From assembly GCA_021776115.1 (NCBI GenBank), contig JAJFGN010000012.1:1-57591 (forward strand): a stretch of 57,591 nucleotides of DNA. Reading direction: 5' to 3'. Shown piece by piece: positions 29,217-36,542 of this stretch; within the stretch, counting starts at the first letter, position 1, and every line of letters starts with the position of its first letter. A program made the position numbers and the translations under genes. The stretch comes from Kiloniellaceae bacterium. Lineage in GTDB: Bacteria; Pseudomonadota; Alphaproteobacteria; Kiloniellales; J153. The notes below the pieces were generated by a model. That model was not told the DNA's origin and made no database searches. It worked only from the letters and a program-made list of their open reading frames with translations.

Positions 29217-29942
29217 CTAGGCTAGGAGAAGACTGGAAAGATGCGAATTCCTGGCCTTGAGGAAGGTCCTCAGGCGGTCCGGGTAATCCTCCGCGACGAC
29301 CGCGCGGATGGAGGGACGACGGGAAAGCTCTCCGCGCCATTGCTGGGTTTTCGGCTTGCCGGTGAAAACGCCGAAGTCGGCGATCTCGTCGAACACATCG
29401 AAATAGCGGAAGATCGGGCCGAATACGGCGTCCACCAAAGAGAAACGGCCGCCCGCGAACCAGGGCCCGGCGCCGAGTTCACCTTCCACGCGCGCGAACT
29501 TCGCGCTAAGCCCCTGCGCCTTCGCTGTCAGCACCGCTTCGTCGGGCGCCGAATAGAAGCCGCCGATCTCGTTGAGCACGCTGGAGCCGAACTCGATCCA
29601 GGCGCGGTGATGGGCGCGCTCCAAGGGATCGGCGGGATGCAGCGGATTGGCTTGCGTGTCCTCCAAGTACTCCAGGATCACGGCGGACTCGAAAAGGACG
29701 GTTTCGGCCTCGCCCTCGCTCTTGCCCCCACTCTCACCCTGGGGCCGCACCCGCAACAGGGGAACCTTGCCAAGCGGACTCAAGGCCTTGAACCAGTCGG
29801 GCTTGTCCGAGAGGTCGACATCGACGCGCTCGAACGCCACCGACTTTTCGGTTAGCGAGATCGCGGCACGCTGCACATAAGGGCAGAGGTGATGGCTGAC
29901 CAGGATTGGCGGCGCGACCGTCCCATTTCCCTTCGACGTCAT
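29217..29942 (-). CDS. Glutathione S-transferase family protein
   Basis: A 241-residue cytosolic GST-fold protein. The N-terminal thioredoxin-like domain has HHLCPYVQRAAISLTEK, with a cysteine in the CPYV active-site position as in omega/beta-type GSTs, the cis-proline region GKVPLLRV, and FESAVILEYLED. An all-helical C-terminal domain follows. The CPYV cysteine suggests thiol transfer or dehalogenase-like chemistry rather than classical conjugation. ATG at 29942 has an AAGAGGA box. It is divergent from a marR gene, with a palindrome between them. Confidence 0.87.
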   Translation of the reverse strand: MTSKGNGTVAPPILVSHHLCPYVQRAAISLTEKSVAFERVDVDLSDKPDWFKALSPLGKVPLLRVRPQGESGGKSEGEAETVLFESAVILEYLEDTQANPLHPADPLERAHHRAWIEFGSSVLNEIGGFYSAPDEAVLTAKAQGLSAKFARVEGELGAGPWFAGGRFSLVDAVFGPIFRYFDVFDEIADFGVFTGKPKTQQWRGELSRRPSIRAVVAEDYPDRLRTFLKARNSHLSSLLLA

Positions 29943-29967
29943 AGTCAGAGTCCTCTTCGTTCTATCT

Positions 29968-30006
29968 ATATGCGATTGCATGTAATATATATATGTATTT
30001 GCATAT
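29968..30006. promoter_or_regulatory. Candidate MarR operator in the gst-marR divergent region
   Basis: An imperfect 39-bp palindrome centred near 29987 in AT-rich DNA. The arms read ATATGCGATTGCATG and TATGTATTTGCATAT, 11 of 15 positions complementary. It lies 26 bases upstream of the gst start and 47 bases upstream of the marR start, where one regulator could control both promoters. Confidence 0.5.
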
Positions 30007-30052
30007 TGTTGTCAAGATTGATACCCTGGCGAAAACTGGATACATCCCCTGC

Positions 30053-30538
30053 ATGCGAAGGCCTTTGCCGGACCGGACGATAGATGCCTGGGCTCGCCTC
30101 CTGCGCGCCAGCCACAGCGTATTGACCGCGGTCGAGTCCGACCTCAAGGCGGCGGGTTACCCACCGCTCGCCTGGTATGACGTGCTGTTGGAGCTCAAGC
30201 GTGCAGGCAGGGACGGGTTACGGCCGCTCGAGTTGCAGTCGCATATGCTGCTCGCGCAATACAACCTGTCGCGGCTTCTCGATCGGATGGAGAAGGAAGC
30301 TTGCGTTGAACGCCGGCCCTGCCCCGACGACGGGCGCGGCCAAATCGTCGTCATCGCGCCGGAAGGGCGGCAACTTTTGAAGCGCATGTGGCCGGCCTAC
30401 GAGGCCGCCATCGGACGCCATTTCGCGGCGCGGCTCAGCGCCGACGAGGCCGCACGCTTGGCCCGCCTGCTCGGCAAGCTGTCGCCGTCCCTTGCGGTAA
30501 GAGAGTCCGGGAATAACCCCGGCCGGAGCCGGGGTTAG
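30053..30538 (+). CDS. MarR family transcriptional regulator
   Basis: A 161-residue winged-helix protein. Helical dimerisation segments flank a DNA-binding core with LAWYDVLLELKRAG, LRPLELQSHMLLAQYNLSRLLDRMEKEA (read in two parts) and a wing CPDDGRGQIVVIAPEG. The start at 30053 (MRRPLPDRT) gives the usual family N-terminus. An upstream ATG at 29993 lies inside the palindromic operator and is less likely. Divergence from the GST gene suggests that it represses gst and itself in response to an electrophile or phenolic compound. Confidence 0.85.
   Translation: MRRPLPDRTIDAWARLLRASHSVLTAVESDLKAAGYPPLAWYDVLLELKRAGRDGLRPLELQSHMLLAQYNLSRLLDRMEKEACVERRPCPDDGRGQIVVIAPEGRQLLKRMWPAYEAAIGRHFAARLSADEAARLARLLGKLSPSLAVRESGNNPGRSRG
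30514..30537. terminator. Perfect hairpin between convergent marR and HU-like genes
   Basis: A 10-bp perfect stem (TAACCCCGGC, loop CGGA, GCCGGGGTTA) whose 3' edge runs into the marR stop codon. There is no T-run after it, so termination is inferred from position between convergent genes. Confidence 0.4.
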
Positions 30539-30550
30539 ATCGGCGGCGCC

Positions 30551-30919
30551 CTACTTCATCTTCCTCTTGAAGTACTTGCTGGCCTCGTCCTTGAGCGCCT
30601 TGCCGGCGGTGAAGCGCGGCTGCAGGGTCGCGGGCTTGGCCTTGAAGGTGGCCGGCTCGCCGGTGAAGGGGTTGGTGCCCTTGCGGGACTTGGTGGCCGC
30701 CTTGTAGCGCATCTTGAGGCGGCCGAGCGGGCCGAGCGGCACGCTGCCCGGCTTGGTCTTCTTGGTGTCCTTGAGAGCGAGCTCGGAGACGACCGGCCAC
30801 AGGAGATCAAGGAACCTGTTCGCGTCCCTGCGGCTGAATTTGCAATCCCACTCGTCGCCGAGTTCCTTGGTCAGGGCCGCGGCGTACGCGTCGGCAAGCT
30901 GGGTCTTCGTCACAGTCAT
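30551..30919 (-). CDS. HU-family DNA-binding protein with N-terminal extension
   Basis: A 122-residue basic protein. The C-terminal two thirds has HU hallmarks: LGPLGRLKMRYKAA, the DNA-intercalating beta arm KGTNPFTGEPATFKAKPA with its conserved NPxTGE, and the ending PRFTAGKALKD. The N-terminal part (MTVTKTQLADAYAAALTKEL) corresponds to the HU dimerisation helices but is longer than in classical HU (about 90 residues). It is probably a nucleoid-associated or histone-like paralogue. It is a single gene convergent with marR. Confidence 0.75.
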   Translation of the reverse strand: MTVTKTQLADAYAAALTKELGDEWDCKFSRRDANRFLDLLWPVVSELALKDTKKTKPGSVPLGPLGRLKMRYKAATKSRKGTNPFTGEPATFKAKPATLQPRFTAGKALKDEASKYFKRKMK

Positions 30920-31284
30920 GGCTTTTCCTTCGTGTCTGACCTTGGAGGCCTAGGGAATCGATTCGGATACTGCCGGTAATGTCCGATTCGGCGGCCATAT
31001 GCAAGCCGCGGTAATTCAAGCGCTAAACGGCCCCTGACCGGCGTGCGCTTGGCCCAGGCAGCGCGCAACGCCGACATGATTCGTCAAAAAAGGGAGGTTC
31101 AGGGTTTTGGTTGGTGGGATTTTATACTGAGGCGCGACCGGCAAGTTCCGCCTGTTGCCCAGCTTCGCGTCCCGTGCCAAGATCGAGTCGTGGATACGGA
31201 CCGTTCGACGGCCTGACACAAAAACAAAAGCAAGATCAGCGGCCTCGGTCCCAATCCCCAACCTGTTTTCGAGGGAGGAGACCT
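30920..31284. other. Upstream region of the acetoin dehydrogenase operon
   Basis: A 365-base stretch between the HU-like gene and acoA. The acoA reading frame stays open upstream to 31111, but that part has no family similarity. No exact sigma-54 promoter (TGGCAC-N5-TTGC) or riboswitch was found. A strong ribosome site GGAGGAG (31274-31280) precedes the acoA GTG. Confidence 0.5.
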
Positions 31285-32250
31285 GTGCAACTCAGCCGTG
31301 AAGACTTACTCAAAGCCTACCGCGACATGCGCACGATCCGCGAGTTCGAGGATCGCGTGCACGATGAATTCGCCAAGGGCGGAATCCCCGGTTTCGTCCA
31401 CCTCTACGCCGGCGAGGAAGCCTCGGGCGTCGGGGTGTGCATGAACCTGGACGACCGCGACAAGATCGCCAGCACGCATCGCGGCCACGGCCACTGCATC
31501 GCCAAGGGTTGCGACCCCAAAGGCATGATGAAAGAGATTTACGGCAAGCGCGATGGCTTGTGCGGCGGCAAGGGCGGCTCCATGCACATCGCCGATCTGT
31601 CGCGCGGCATGATGGGCGCGAACGGGATCGTCGGCGGCGGTCCGCCGCTGGTCTGCGGCGCGGCCCTGACCGCCAAGACCTTGAAGACCGGCGGCGTCGC
31701 GGTCGCCTTTGTCGGCGACGGTGGCTCGAACCAGGGCACGACGTTGGAATCCTTCAACCTGGCGCGGGTTTGGGACCTGCCGGTGGTCTTCGTGGTCGAA
31801 GACAACGGCTATGCCGAATCGACGGCCAGCGCCTGGTCCGTCGGTGGCAGCCAGAAGAAGCGCGCGGAAGCCTTCGGCATGCCGGGCACGGAAGTGGACG
31901 GGCACGACTTCTTCGCCGTCTACGATGCCGCGCGCCAAGCGGTCGAATTCGCGCGCTCCGGCGATGGCCCAAGCCTGATACACGTCAAGCTCGACCGCCA
32001 CTACGGTCACTTCGAGGGCGACGCCATGACCTACCGCGCCGACGGCGAGGTCGATCGCCTGCGCCAGGAGCGCGACGCCCTGCAGATATTCCGCACCAAG
32101 GTTAGCGAGGCCAAGCTCTTGGAGATCGACCAGCTCGACGAGATCGATGCCGAGGTCAAGGAACTAATCGACCAAGCGGTCGCCGAAGCGGAAACAGCGC
32201 CGCCGCCCACGGAAGCCGATCTGCTCACCGACGTCTACGTTTCGTATTGA
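31285..32250 (+). CDS. acoA: Acetoin dehydrogenase E1 component, alpha subunit
   Basis: A 321-residue thiamine-pyrophosphate enzyme subunit of the 2-oxo acid dehydrogenase E1-alpha family. It has HRGHGHCIAKGCDPKGMM, the GGKGGSMHIAD loop, and the TPP-binding motif VAFVGDGGSNQGTTLESFNLA, ending VEDNGYAEST. GTG at 31285 is chosen for its strong ribosome site at 31274-31280; the open frame continues to 31111 but lacks homology. With AcoB and AcoC it should cleave acetoin to acetaldehyde and acetyl-CoA. The acetoin assignment rests on the AcoC-type E2 encoded third in the operon. Confidence 0.88.
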   Translation: MQLSREDLLKAYRDMRTIREFEDRVHDEFAKGGIPGFVHLYAGEEASGVGVCMNLDDRDKIASTHRGHGHCIAKGCDPKGMMKEIYGKRDGLCGGKGGSMHIADLSRGMMGANGIVGGGPPLVCGAALTAKTLKTGGVAVAFVGDGGSNQGTTLESFNLARVWDLPVVFVVEDNGYAESTASAWSVGGSQKKRAEAFGMPGTEVDGHDFFAVYDAARQAVEFARSGDGPSLIHVKLDRHYGHFEGDAMTYRADGEVDRLRQERDALQIFRTKVSEAKLLEIDQLDEIDAEVKELIDQAVAEAETAPPPTEADLLTDVYVSY

Positions 32251-32265
32251 GAGGGGCCCGAGATC

Positions 32266-33273
32266 ATGTCCAAGAAATCCTTCCGTCAAGCGATCAACGA
32301 GGCCCTGGCGCAAGAGATGCGGCGCGATCCGACCGTCATCGTCATGGGCGAAGATAACGCCGGCGGCATGGGCGCGCCGGGCGAGGACGATGCCTGGGGC
32401 GGCGTGCTCGGCGTCACCAAGGGCCTGATGCCCGAATTCGGGCGCGAGCGCGTGCTCGATACCCCAATCAGCGAAAGCGCCTTCATCGGCGCCGCGGTCG
32501 GCGCCGCAGCCACGGGTCTGCGACCCGTCGCCGAGCTGATGTTCGTCGACTTCATGGGCGTCTGCTTCGACCAGATCTTCAACCAGGCCGGCAAGTTCAA
32601 ATACATGTTCGGCGGGAAGGCGGTCACGCCGCTGGTCGTGCGTACCATGTTCGGCGCCGGTTTCCGCGCGGCCAGCCAGCACAGCCAATGCCTCTATCCG
32701 ATCTTCACCCATATTCCGGGGTTGAAGGTCGTGATCCCCTCCTCGCCCTACGAGGCCAAGGGTCTTATGATCCAGGCCATCCGCGATGACGATCCCGTCA
32801 TCTTCCTTGAACACAAGGTTCTGTACGACGATGAGGAAGAGGTGCCGGACGAACCCTATACCATCCCCTTCGGCGAGGCCAACCTGACCCGGGAGGGCAG
32901 CGACGTGACCATCGTCGCCTTCGGGCGCATGGTGCCGTTCTCCAACCAGGTCGCGGACAAGCTGGAGAAGGAGGGCATCTCCTGCACGGTGGTCGATCCG
33001 CGCACGACCTCGCCACTCGATACCGACACGATCCTGGAGTGCGTGGCGGATACGGGGCGGCTGGTCGTGGTCGACGAGGCCAGCCCGCGCTGCAACATGG
33101 CGACCGACATCTCCGCCTTGGTGGCGCAGGAAGCCTTCGGCGCGCTCAAGGCGCCGATCAAGATGGTGACCCCGCCGCACACGCCGGTCCCCTTCGCGCC
33201 GCAGCTCGAGGATCTCTACATCCCGACGCCCGAAAAGATCGAAGCCGCCGTACGCGCGGTTGCGGGCGCTTGA
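32266..33273 (+). CDS. acoB: Acetoin dehydrogenase E1 component, beta subunit
   Basis: A 335-residue E1-beta subunit. Typical blocks are FRQAINEALAQEMRRDPTVIVMGED, DTPISESAFIGAAVGAA, AELMFVDFMGVCFDQI and VVDPRTTSPLDTDTI. Together with AcoA it forms the TPP-dependent heterotetramer. It begins 15 bases after acoA with a GGGG-rich ribosome site. Without the downstream acoC it could equally be called a pyruvate dehydrogenase E1 beta. Confidence 0.9.
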   Translation: MSKKSFRQAINEALAQEMRRDPTVIVMGEDNAGGMGAPGEDDAWGGVLGVTKGLMPEFGRERVLDTPISESAFIGAAVGAAATGLRPVAELMFVDFMGVCFDQIFNQAGKFKYMFGGKAVTPLVVRTMFGAGFRAASQHSQCLYPIFTHIPGLKVVIPSSPYEAKGLMIQAIRDDDPVIFLEHKVLYDDEEEVPDEPYTIPFGEANLTREGSDVTIVAFGRMVPFSNQVADKLEKEGISCTVVDPRTTSPLDTDTILECVADTGRLVVVDEASPRCNMATDISALVAQEAFGALKAPIKMVTPPHTPVPFAPQLEDLYIPTPEKIEAAVRAVAGA

Positions 33274-33277
33274 CGTA

Positions 33278-34396
33278 GTGGCAGGGATTCAAACCATCGT
33301 CATGCCCAAGTGGGGCCTGGCGATGACGGAGGGCACGGTCGTCGCCTGGCACATCGGGGAAGGCGCCGAGGTCGGCGTGGGCGACGATCTGCTCGATATC
33401 GAGACAACCAAGATCACCAATGTCGTTGAGTCCACGCGTGCCGGCCTGTTGCGCCGGCAGGTTGCGGCCGAAGGGGCGACGCTGCCGGTCGGCGCGCTGC
33501 TCGCCGTGATCGCGGCGCCCGAGGTCTCGGACGCGGAGATCGACGCCTTCATCGCCGACTTCAACGCCAACTTCGAGGCGGTCGCGGCGGAGATCGACGC
33601 CAGCGCGCCCGAGCCGGAAACCATCGACGCGGGCGGCGCCGCGATCAACGTCCTGCGCATGGGCGACGCGGAAGGTCCACCCATCGTGCTGATCCACGGC
33701 TTCGGCGGCGATTTGAACAATTGGATGTTCAATCAGCCCATGCTGGCCGAGCGTCACCGCGTTTATGCCCTCGACCTGCCGGGTCACGGCCGCTCCACCA
33801 AAGACGCCGGGGCCGGTGATTTGGCCGCGCTAAGCGCGACCTTTCTGGCCGCGCTCGACGCCCTGGGCATCGAGGCCGCGCATCTAGCCGGGCACTCGCT
33901 GGGCGGCGCGGTCGCCCTGCAGGCCGCGCTGAACCGGCCCGCGCGCGCCGCCAGCCTGACCCTGGTCGCCTCGGCGGGTCTGGGGCCGGACATCAACATG
34001 GACTACATTGAAGGTTTCGTGCGCGCGGGCCGGCGCAAGGAGATGAAGCTGGTCCTTCAAGCCCTCTTCGCCGACCCGGAGCTAGTGAGCCGCGACATGG
34101 TGGACGACCTGCTCAAGTACAAGCGCCTGGACGGCGTCGAGCGGGCGATCACGACCATCGCCGAGGCGGTCTTCGCCGGCGGGCGCCAAGCCAGCGTGCT
34201 CGGCCACCGTTTGCACGAGCTCGGCATCCCGGCTCAAGTGATCTGGGGCGCCGAAGACCGGATCATCCCGGCCGCGCATGCCAAGGAACTGCCGGCCACG
34301 GTCAGGGCCCATGTCCTGGAAGGCGCCGGCCACATGGTCCATATGGAAAAGGCCGGCGAGGTCAACGCCCTGATCGAAGAGATCGTTGCGGGTTAG
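33278..34396 (+). CDS. acoC: Acetoin dehydrogenase E2 (lipoyl domain fused to alpha/beta hydrolase)
   Basis: A 372-residue fusion typical of AcoC. Residues 1-80 form a lipoyl domain (IQTIVMPKWGLAMTEGTV) with the lipoylated Lys45 in DIETTKITN. An alpha/beta hydrolase domain of about 260 residues follows, with oxyanion segment LIHGFGGDLNNW, nucleophile elbow GHSLGG and catalytic histidine GAGHMVHME. It replaces the usual acyltransferase catalytic domain of E2. GTG at 33278 avoids overlap with acoB; a TTG at 33260 is another possible start. No E3 (lipoamide dehydrogenase) gene follows. Confidence 0.9.
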   Translation: MAGIQTIVMPKWGLAMTEGTVVAWHIGEGAEVGVGDDLLDIETTKITNVVESTRAGLLRRQVAAEGATLPVGALLAVIAAPEVSDAEIDAFIADFNANFEAVAAEIDASAPEPETIDAGGAAINVLRMGDAEGPPIVLIHGFGGDLNNWMFNQPMLAERHRVYALDLPGHGRSTKDAGAGDLAALSATFLAALDALGIEAAHLAGHSLGGAVALQAALNRPARAASLTLVASAGLGPDINMDYIEGFVRAGRRKEMKLVLQALFADPELVSRDMVDDLLKYKRLDGVERAITTIAEAVFAGGRQASVLGHRLHELGIPAQVIWGAEDRIIPAAHAKELPATVRAHVLEGAGHMVHMEKAGEVNALIEEIVAG

Positions 34397-34474
34397 GCCC
34401 ACTCCCGTTCCAGCGGCAAAACCGGCGGCGGCGCTCGATGCGCATACCAGGGACGCACCACGGGGGCGCAAACG

Positions 34475-34503
34475 AAAACGGCGGCCAAAGCGGCCGCCGT
34501 TTG
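34475..34503. terminator. Bidirectional terminator between acoC and the PEP-CTERM gene
   Basis: A perfect 9-bp stem (ACGGCGGCC at 34478-34486, GGCCGCCGT at 34492-34500, loop AAAGC) flanked by AAA on one side and TT on the other, between convergent genes. Confidence 0.6.
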
Positions 34504-34525
34504 TCGCGCGAATTTTTGGTTTATA

Positions 34526-35212
34526 TCAAGCGGTTTTCCGGCGCCGCCGGACCGCGAAGCCGAGTCCGGCAAGGCCTATGCCAAAGAGCGCGAGCGTTGC
34601 GGGCTCCGGAACCGTGATCTTCGCGTTGTCCAGTCCCCAGCTATGGTTTCCGCCGCTAGCCTGGTTGTTGATGCCCGCCAAGGTGGCGATGTTGAGCCCA
34701 CTCGGATCGCCCAGCGCGGCAACCCGCGTGATTCCTGCCCCCGCAACGCTCAGGTTGACGAATTGTCCGGTGCTGAAATTCCCAGCCGCCGTGTCGGAAT
34801 CGACCAGGTTACCGGCGGCGTCATAGCCGGCCAAGACCGGGTTTGAATCCACAGAGTCGGTGCCGATAAAATCCAGGGACAAGCTGACGAAACTGCCCAA
34901 GCCCGAAACGTCGATCAGCATGTAATCCCAGGTGCCGTTGCCGAATTGATCGGTGGCGGCAAAGGCCCCGGCAAACACGTTGCTACCGGTGCTCGCGGCG
35001 CCCCAACTGGCAACCCCGGCGGTAATATTGCCGCTCGCCCCGTCGGAACCCCGAATGGAACTCAGCGTCACCCCGGGCACGATGTTGTTCAGAACCGTCC
35101 CAGCCGCATAGTTGTCCGGCTCAATCGAGATAACGCCCGCACTGGCGGGTCCGGCGACAGCCGCGAGAACCAAACCGCCTAAAACAGCCCCAACCCCAGT
35201 GAACTTACGCAT
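34526..35212 (-). CDS. PEP-CTERM sorting-domain protein
   Basis: A 228-residue secreted protein. The N-terminus MRKFTGVGAVLGGLVLAAVA is a signal peptide cut near ASAG. The middle is a beta-rich, glycine/asparagine-rich domain of unknown function. The C-terminus has the exosortase signal VPEPATLALFGIGLAGLG, a hydrophobic stretch ending in RRRRKTA. Such proteins are cut by an exosortase (EpsH-type) and attached or released at the cell surface, usually with exopolysaccharide. ATG at 35212 has a GGGAGAG ribosome site. No exosortase gene lies in the window. Confidence 0.85.
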   Translation of the reverse strand: MRKFTGVGAVLGGLVLAAVAGPASAGVISIEPDNYAAGTVLNNIVPGVTLSSIRGSDGASGNITAGVASWGAASTGSNVFAGAFAATDQFGNGTWDYMLIDVSGLGSFVSLSLDFIGTDSVDSNPVLAGYDAAGNLVDSDTAAGNFSTGQFVNLSVAGAGITRVAALGDPSGLNIATLAGINNQASGGNHSWGLDNAKITVPEPATLALFGIGLAGLGFAVRRRRKTA

Positions 35213-35728
35213 ACTAACTCTCCCAAAAAATCCGCGATCCCGTGGTGCGCTTACTAGCCTAAGCATTCGTCACATCCGGACACATAGCTAATGAAATGTA
35301 AGCAAAATGCATGCCGCGGAAGATAACTGATATAATACAAATACTTATGACAGGACCAATCCGAGCCATAATCGATAGTGTAAGAGAATCTGACACCGTA
35401 TTTAGCGCGGTTTCTACGACAATTAAATTAAATCAAAGGTTTAATAGATTTCCGGCTCAAATCAGGCGGAATTAATGTGTAACGTTTTTGAACTTCGCCC
35501 AAGCTCTCTTTCAAAAATATCAATTAAATCAGTCTACTAACATGATTCTCTTTCAAAAAACATGGGCTAAAGCGAATCGGATTCCGGCCGACCGCCTAAA
35601 AGCCAGACAAGTGTATGCCCTCCAACGACAACACCCGATACGGGCCATCCTATCCAAGACGCAAAAGGACCAGCCGGAAAACAAGCAGCATCTTGACAGG
35701 GCCGACGACGATGCTGTTTGATGACCCT
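35213..35728. other. AT-rich intergenic region before the riboswitch region
   Basis: A 516-base stretch. The part at about 35290-35560 is clearly richer in A and T than its surroundings and has no convincing coding frame; a 77-codon frame at 35488-35721 has no family similarity and runs up to the first aptamer. Promoters for the PEP-CTERM gene (minus) and the methionine operon (plus) must lie here. The AT-rich character would suit MucR or HU-like binding, which is only an inference. Confidence 0.4.
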
Positions 35729-35780
35729 AGCGCCGATTTGATGCTTAGCTTGCGGGCGCTTAAAAAATGCGGCTAAAGCG
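35729..35780 (+). promoter_or_regulatory. SAM-II-type riboswitch, first aptamer
   Basis: P1 is a perfect 6-bp stem, AGCGCC (35729-35734) with GGCGCT (35755-35760). Its loop starts with the conserved GATTTGA (35735-35741) and contains AGCTTGC (35747-35753). After P1 comes an A-rich joint (TAAAAAATGC) and GCGGCTAAAGCG. AGCTTGC pairs with GCGGCT (35769-35774) to form the P2 pseudoknot, with one bulged T. The GATTT loop, the pseudoknot and the closing GCTAAA are the marks of the SAM-II class, which in alphaproteobacteria senses S-adenosylmethionine upstream of metA/metY-type genes. Confidence 0.8.
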
Positions 35781-35794
35781 AGCGGATGTATCCG

Positions 35795-35823
35795 CCCGGC
35801 TTTCAGTCGCGGCGGGTTTTTTT
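35795..35823 (+). terminator. Intrinsic terminator between the two SAM-II-type aptamers
   Basis: CCCG (35795-35798) pairs with CGGG (35813-35816), extended by GC/GC, and seven T residues follow (35817-35823). A small hairpin GCGGA/TCCGC (35782-35795) lies between the first aptamer and this stem and shares bases with it, so alternative folding is possible. Position right after aptamer 1 suggests SAM-dependent termination. Confidence 0.65.
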
Positions 35824-35826
35824 GTG

Positions 35827-35861
35827 CCGATCCCGATGCAGGCAACGCGCGGAGGGATCGG
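35827..35861 (+). repeat. Hairpin between terminator and second aptamer
   Basis: CCGATCCC (35827-35834) is the exact reverse complement of GGGATCGG (35854-35861), an 8-bp stem with a 19-base loop. It ends three bases before P1 of the second aptamer and may insulate the two RNA domains. Confidence 0.5.
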
Positions 35862-35864
35862 GAC

Positions 35865-35912
35865 ACGCGGGATTTGAGGGGCAGCTTGCACCGCGTCACC
35901 AAAGCTAAAGCG
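35865..35912 (+). promoter_or_regulatory. SAM-II-type riboswitch, second aptamer
   Basis: P1 is ACGCGG (35865-35870) with CCGCGT (35891-35896), 6 perfect pairs but a different sequence from the first copy. The loop again starts GATTTGA, then five bases, then AGCTTGC, then one base, exactly as in the first aptamer. The 3' part is CACCAAAGCTAAAGCG. AGCTT (35883-35887) pairs perfectly with AAGCT (35902-35906) as P2. Stems differ in sequence but keep pairing, while loop words are constant. It ends 65 bases before the osmC start. A SAM-V-like variant is the main alternative. Confidence 0.75.
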
Positions 35913-35944
35913 CCACGGATGTCCTGCCATTTGGACTTTCGTGG
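35913..35944 (+). promoter_or_regulatory. Hairpin between second aptamer and osmC ribosome binding site
   Basis: Outer stem CCACG/CGTGG and inner stem GTCC/GGAC separated by a 3x3 internal loop. It starts right at the 3' edge of the second aptamer. No T-run follows. The osmC ribosome site (GAGAGGTAAGGAG, about 35956-35968) lies just beyond, so the hairpin may form part of the switch to translation control. Confidence 0.4.
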
Positions 35945-35977
35945 GCCCTTAATCGGAGAGGTAAGGAGTTCCACGTT

Positions 35978-36505
35978 ATGTCCAGTTCCTACAAAAAAGT
36001 CTACGAAGCCACCCGCACCGCCCTGCAAGGCGCGCCGGAGCAAGCCACGGCGACCTTCGAGGTCACATCGCGCCAAGTCGCCGGTCTGCGCAGCGAAGTC
36101 GCCCTGCGCCAGTTCACCCTTGCCGTCGACGAGCCGGAGGCGCTGGGCGGCGCGGACAGTGCGCCTAATCCGGTGGAGCTGTTGCTCGCCTCGCTGGCCT
36201 CGTGCCAGGAGATCACCTACCGGCTCTATGCGGATGCCCTCGACATTCCGCTGCGCGGCGTGTCGGTCCGGCTCAAGGGCGACCTCGACCTGCGCGGATT
36301 TTTCGCCGTCCAAGGCGACGTAAGGCCCGGCTATCAATCCATCGAGGCGGTCGTAAGCCTGGACAGCCCGGCACCCGAGCAAGACTTGGTCCGGCTCAAG
36401 GAAACCGTCGACCGGCACTGCCCGGTGCTCGACATCGTCCGGGGGGCAACGCCGGTCCGGCTGAGCCTGGAACACACGAATTCGCTGCAAGCCGGCGCGG
36501 CTTGA
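35978..36505 (+). CDS. OsmC-family protein in a SAM-controlled methionine operon
   Basis: A 175-residue OsmC/Ohr-fold protein. The two cysteines of the family's thiol site are visible in LLLASLASCQEITYRLYA and VDRHCPVLDIV. OsmC/Ohr proteins reduce hydroperoxides or act as thiol-dependent enzymes, and this subgroup (YhfA/OsmC-like) often accompanies sulfur metabolism genes. It is the first gene of the operon, followed 38 bases later by metY, and it is expected to be under the tandem riboswitch. A specific role in methionine synthesis, for example thiol or persulfide handling, is only suggested by context. Confidence 0.85.
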   Translation: MSSSYKKVYEATRTALQGAPEQATATFEVTSRQVAGLRSEVALRQFTLAVDEPEALGGADSAPNPVELLLASLASCQEITYRLYADALDIPLRGVSVRLKGDLDLRGFFAVQGDVRPGYQSIEAVVSLDSPAPEQDLVRLKETVDRHCPVLDIVRGATPVRLSLEHTNSLQAGAA

Positions 36506-36542
36506 ACCGGCACCGCAACCGCGGAAGAAAGGAGTCCTCAAG

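Noticed and set aside
35488-35721. 77-codon frame before the first SAM-II-type aptamer
   Set aside because: No ribosome site, no similarity, and it lies in the leader region.
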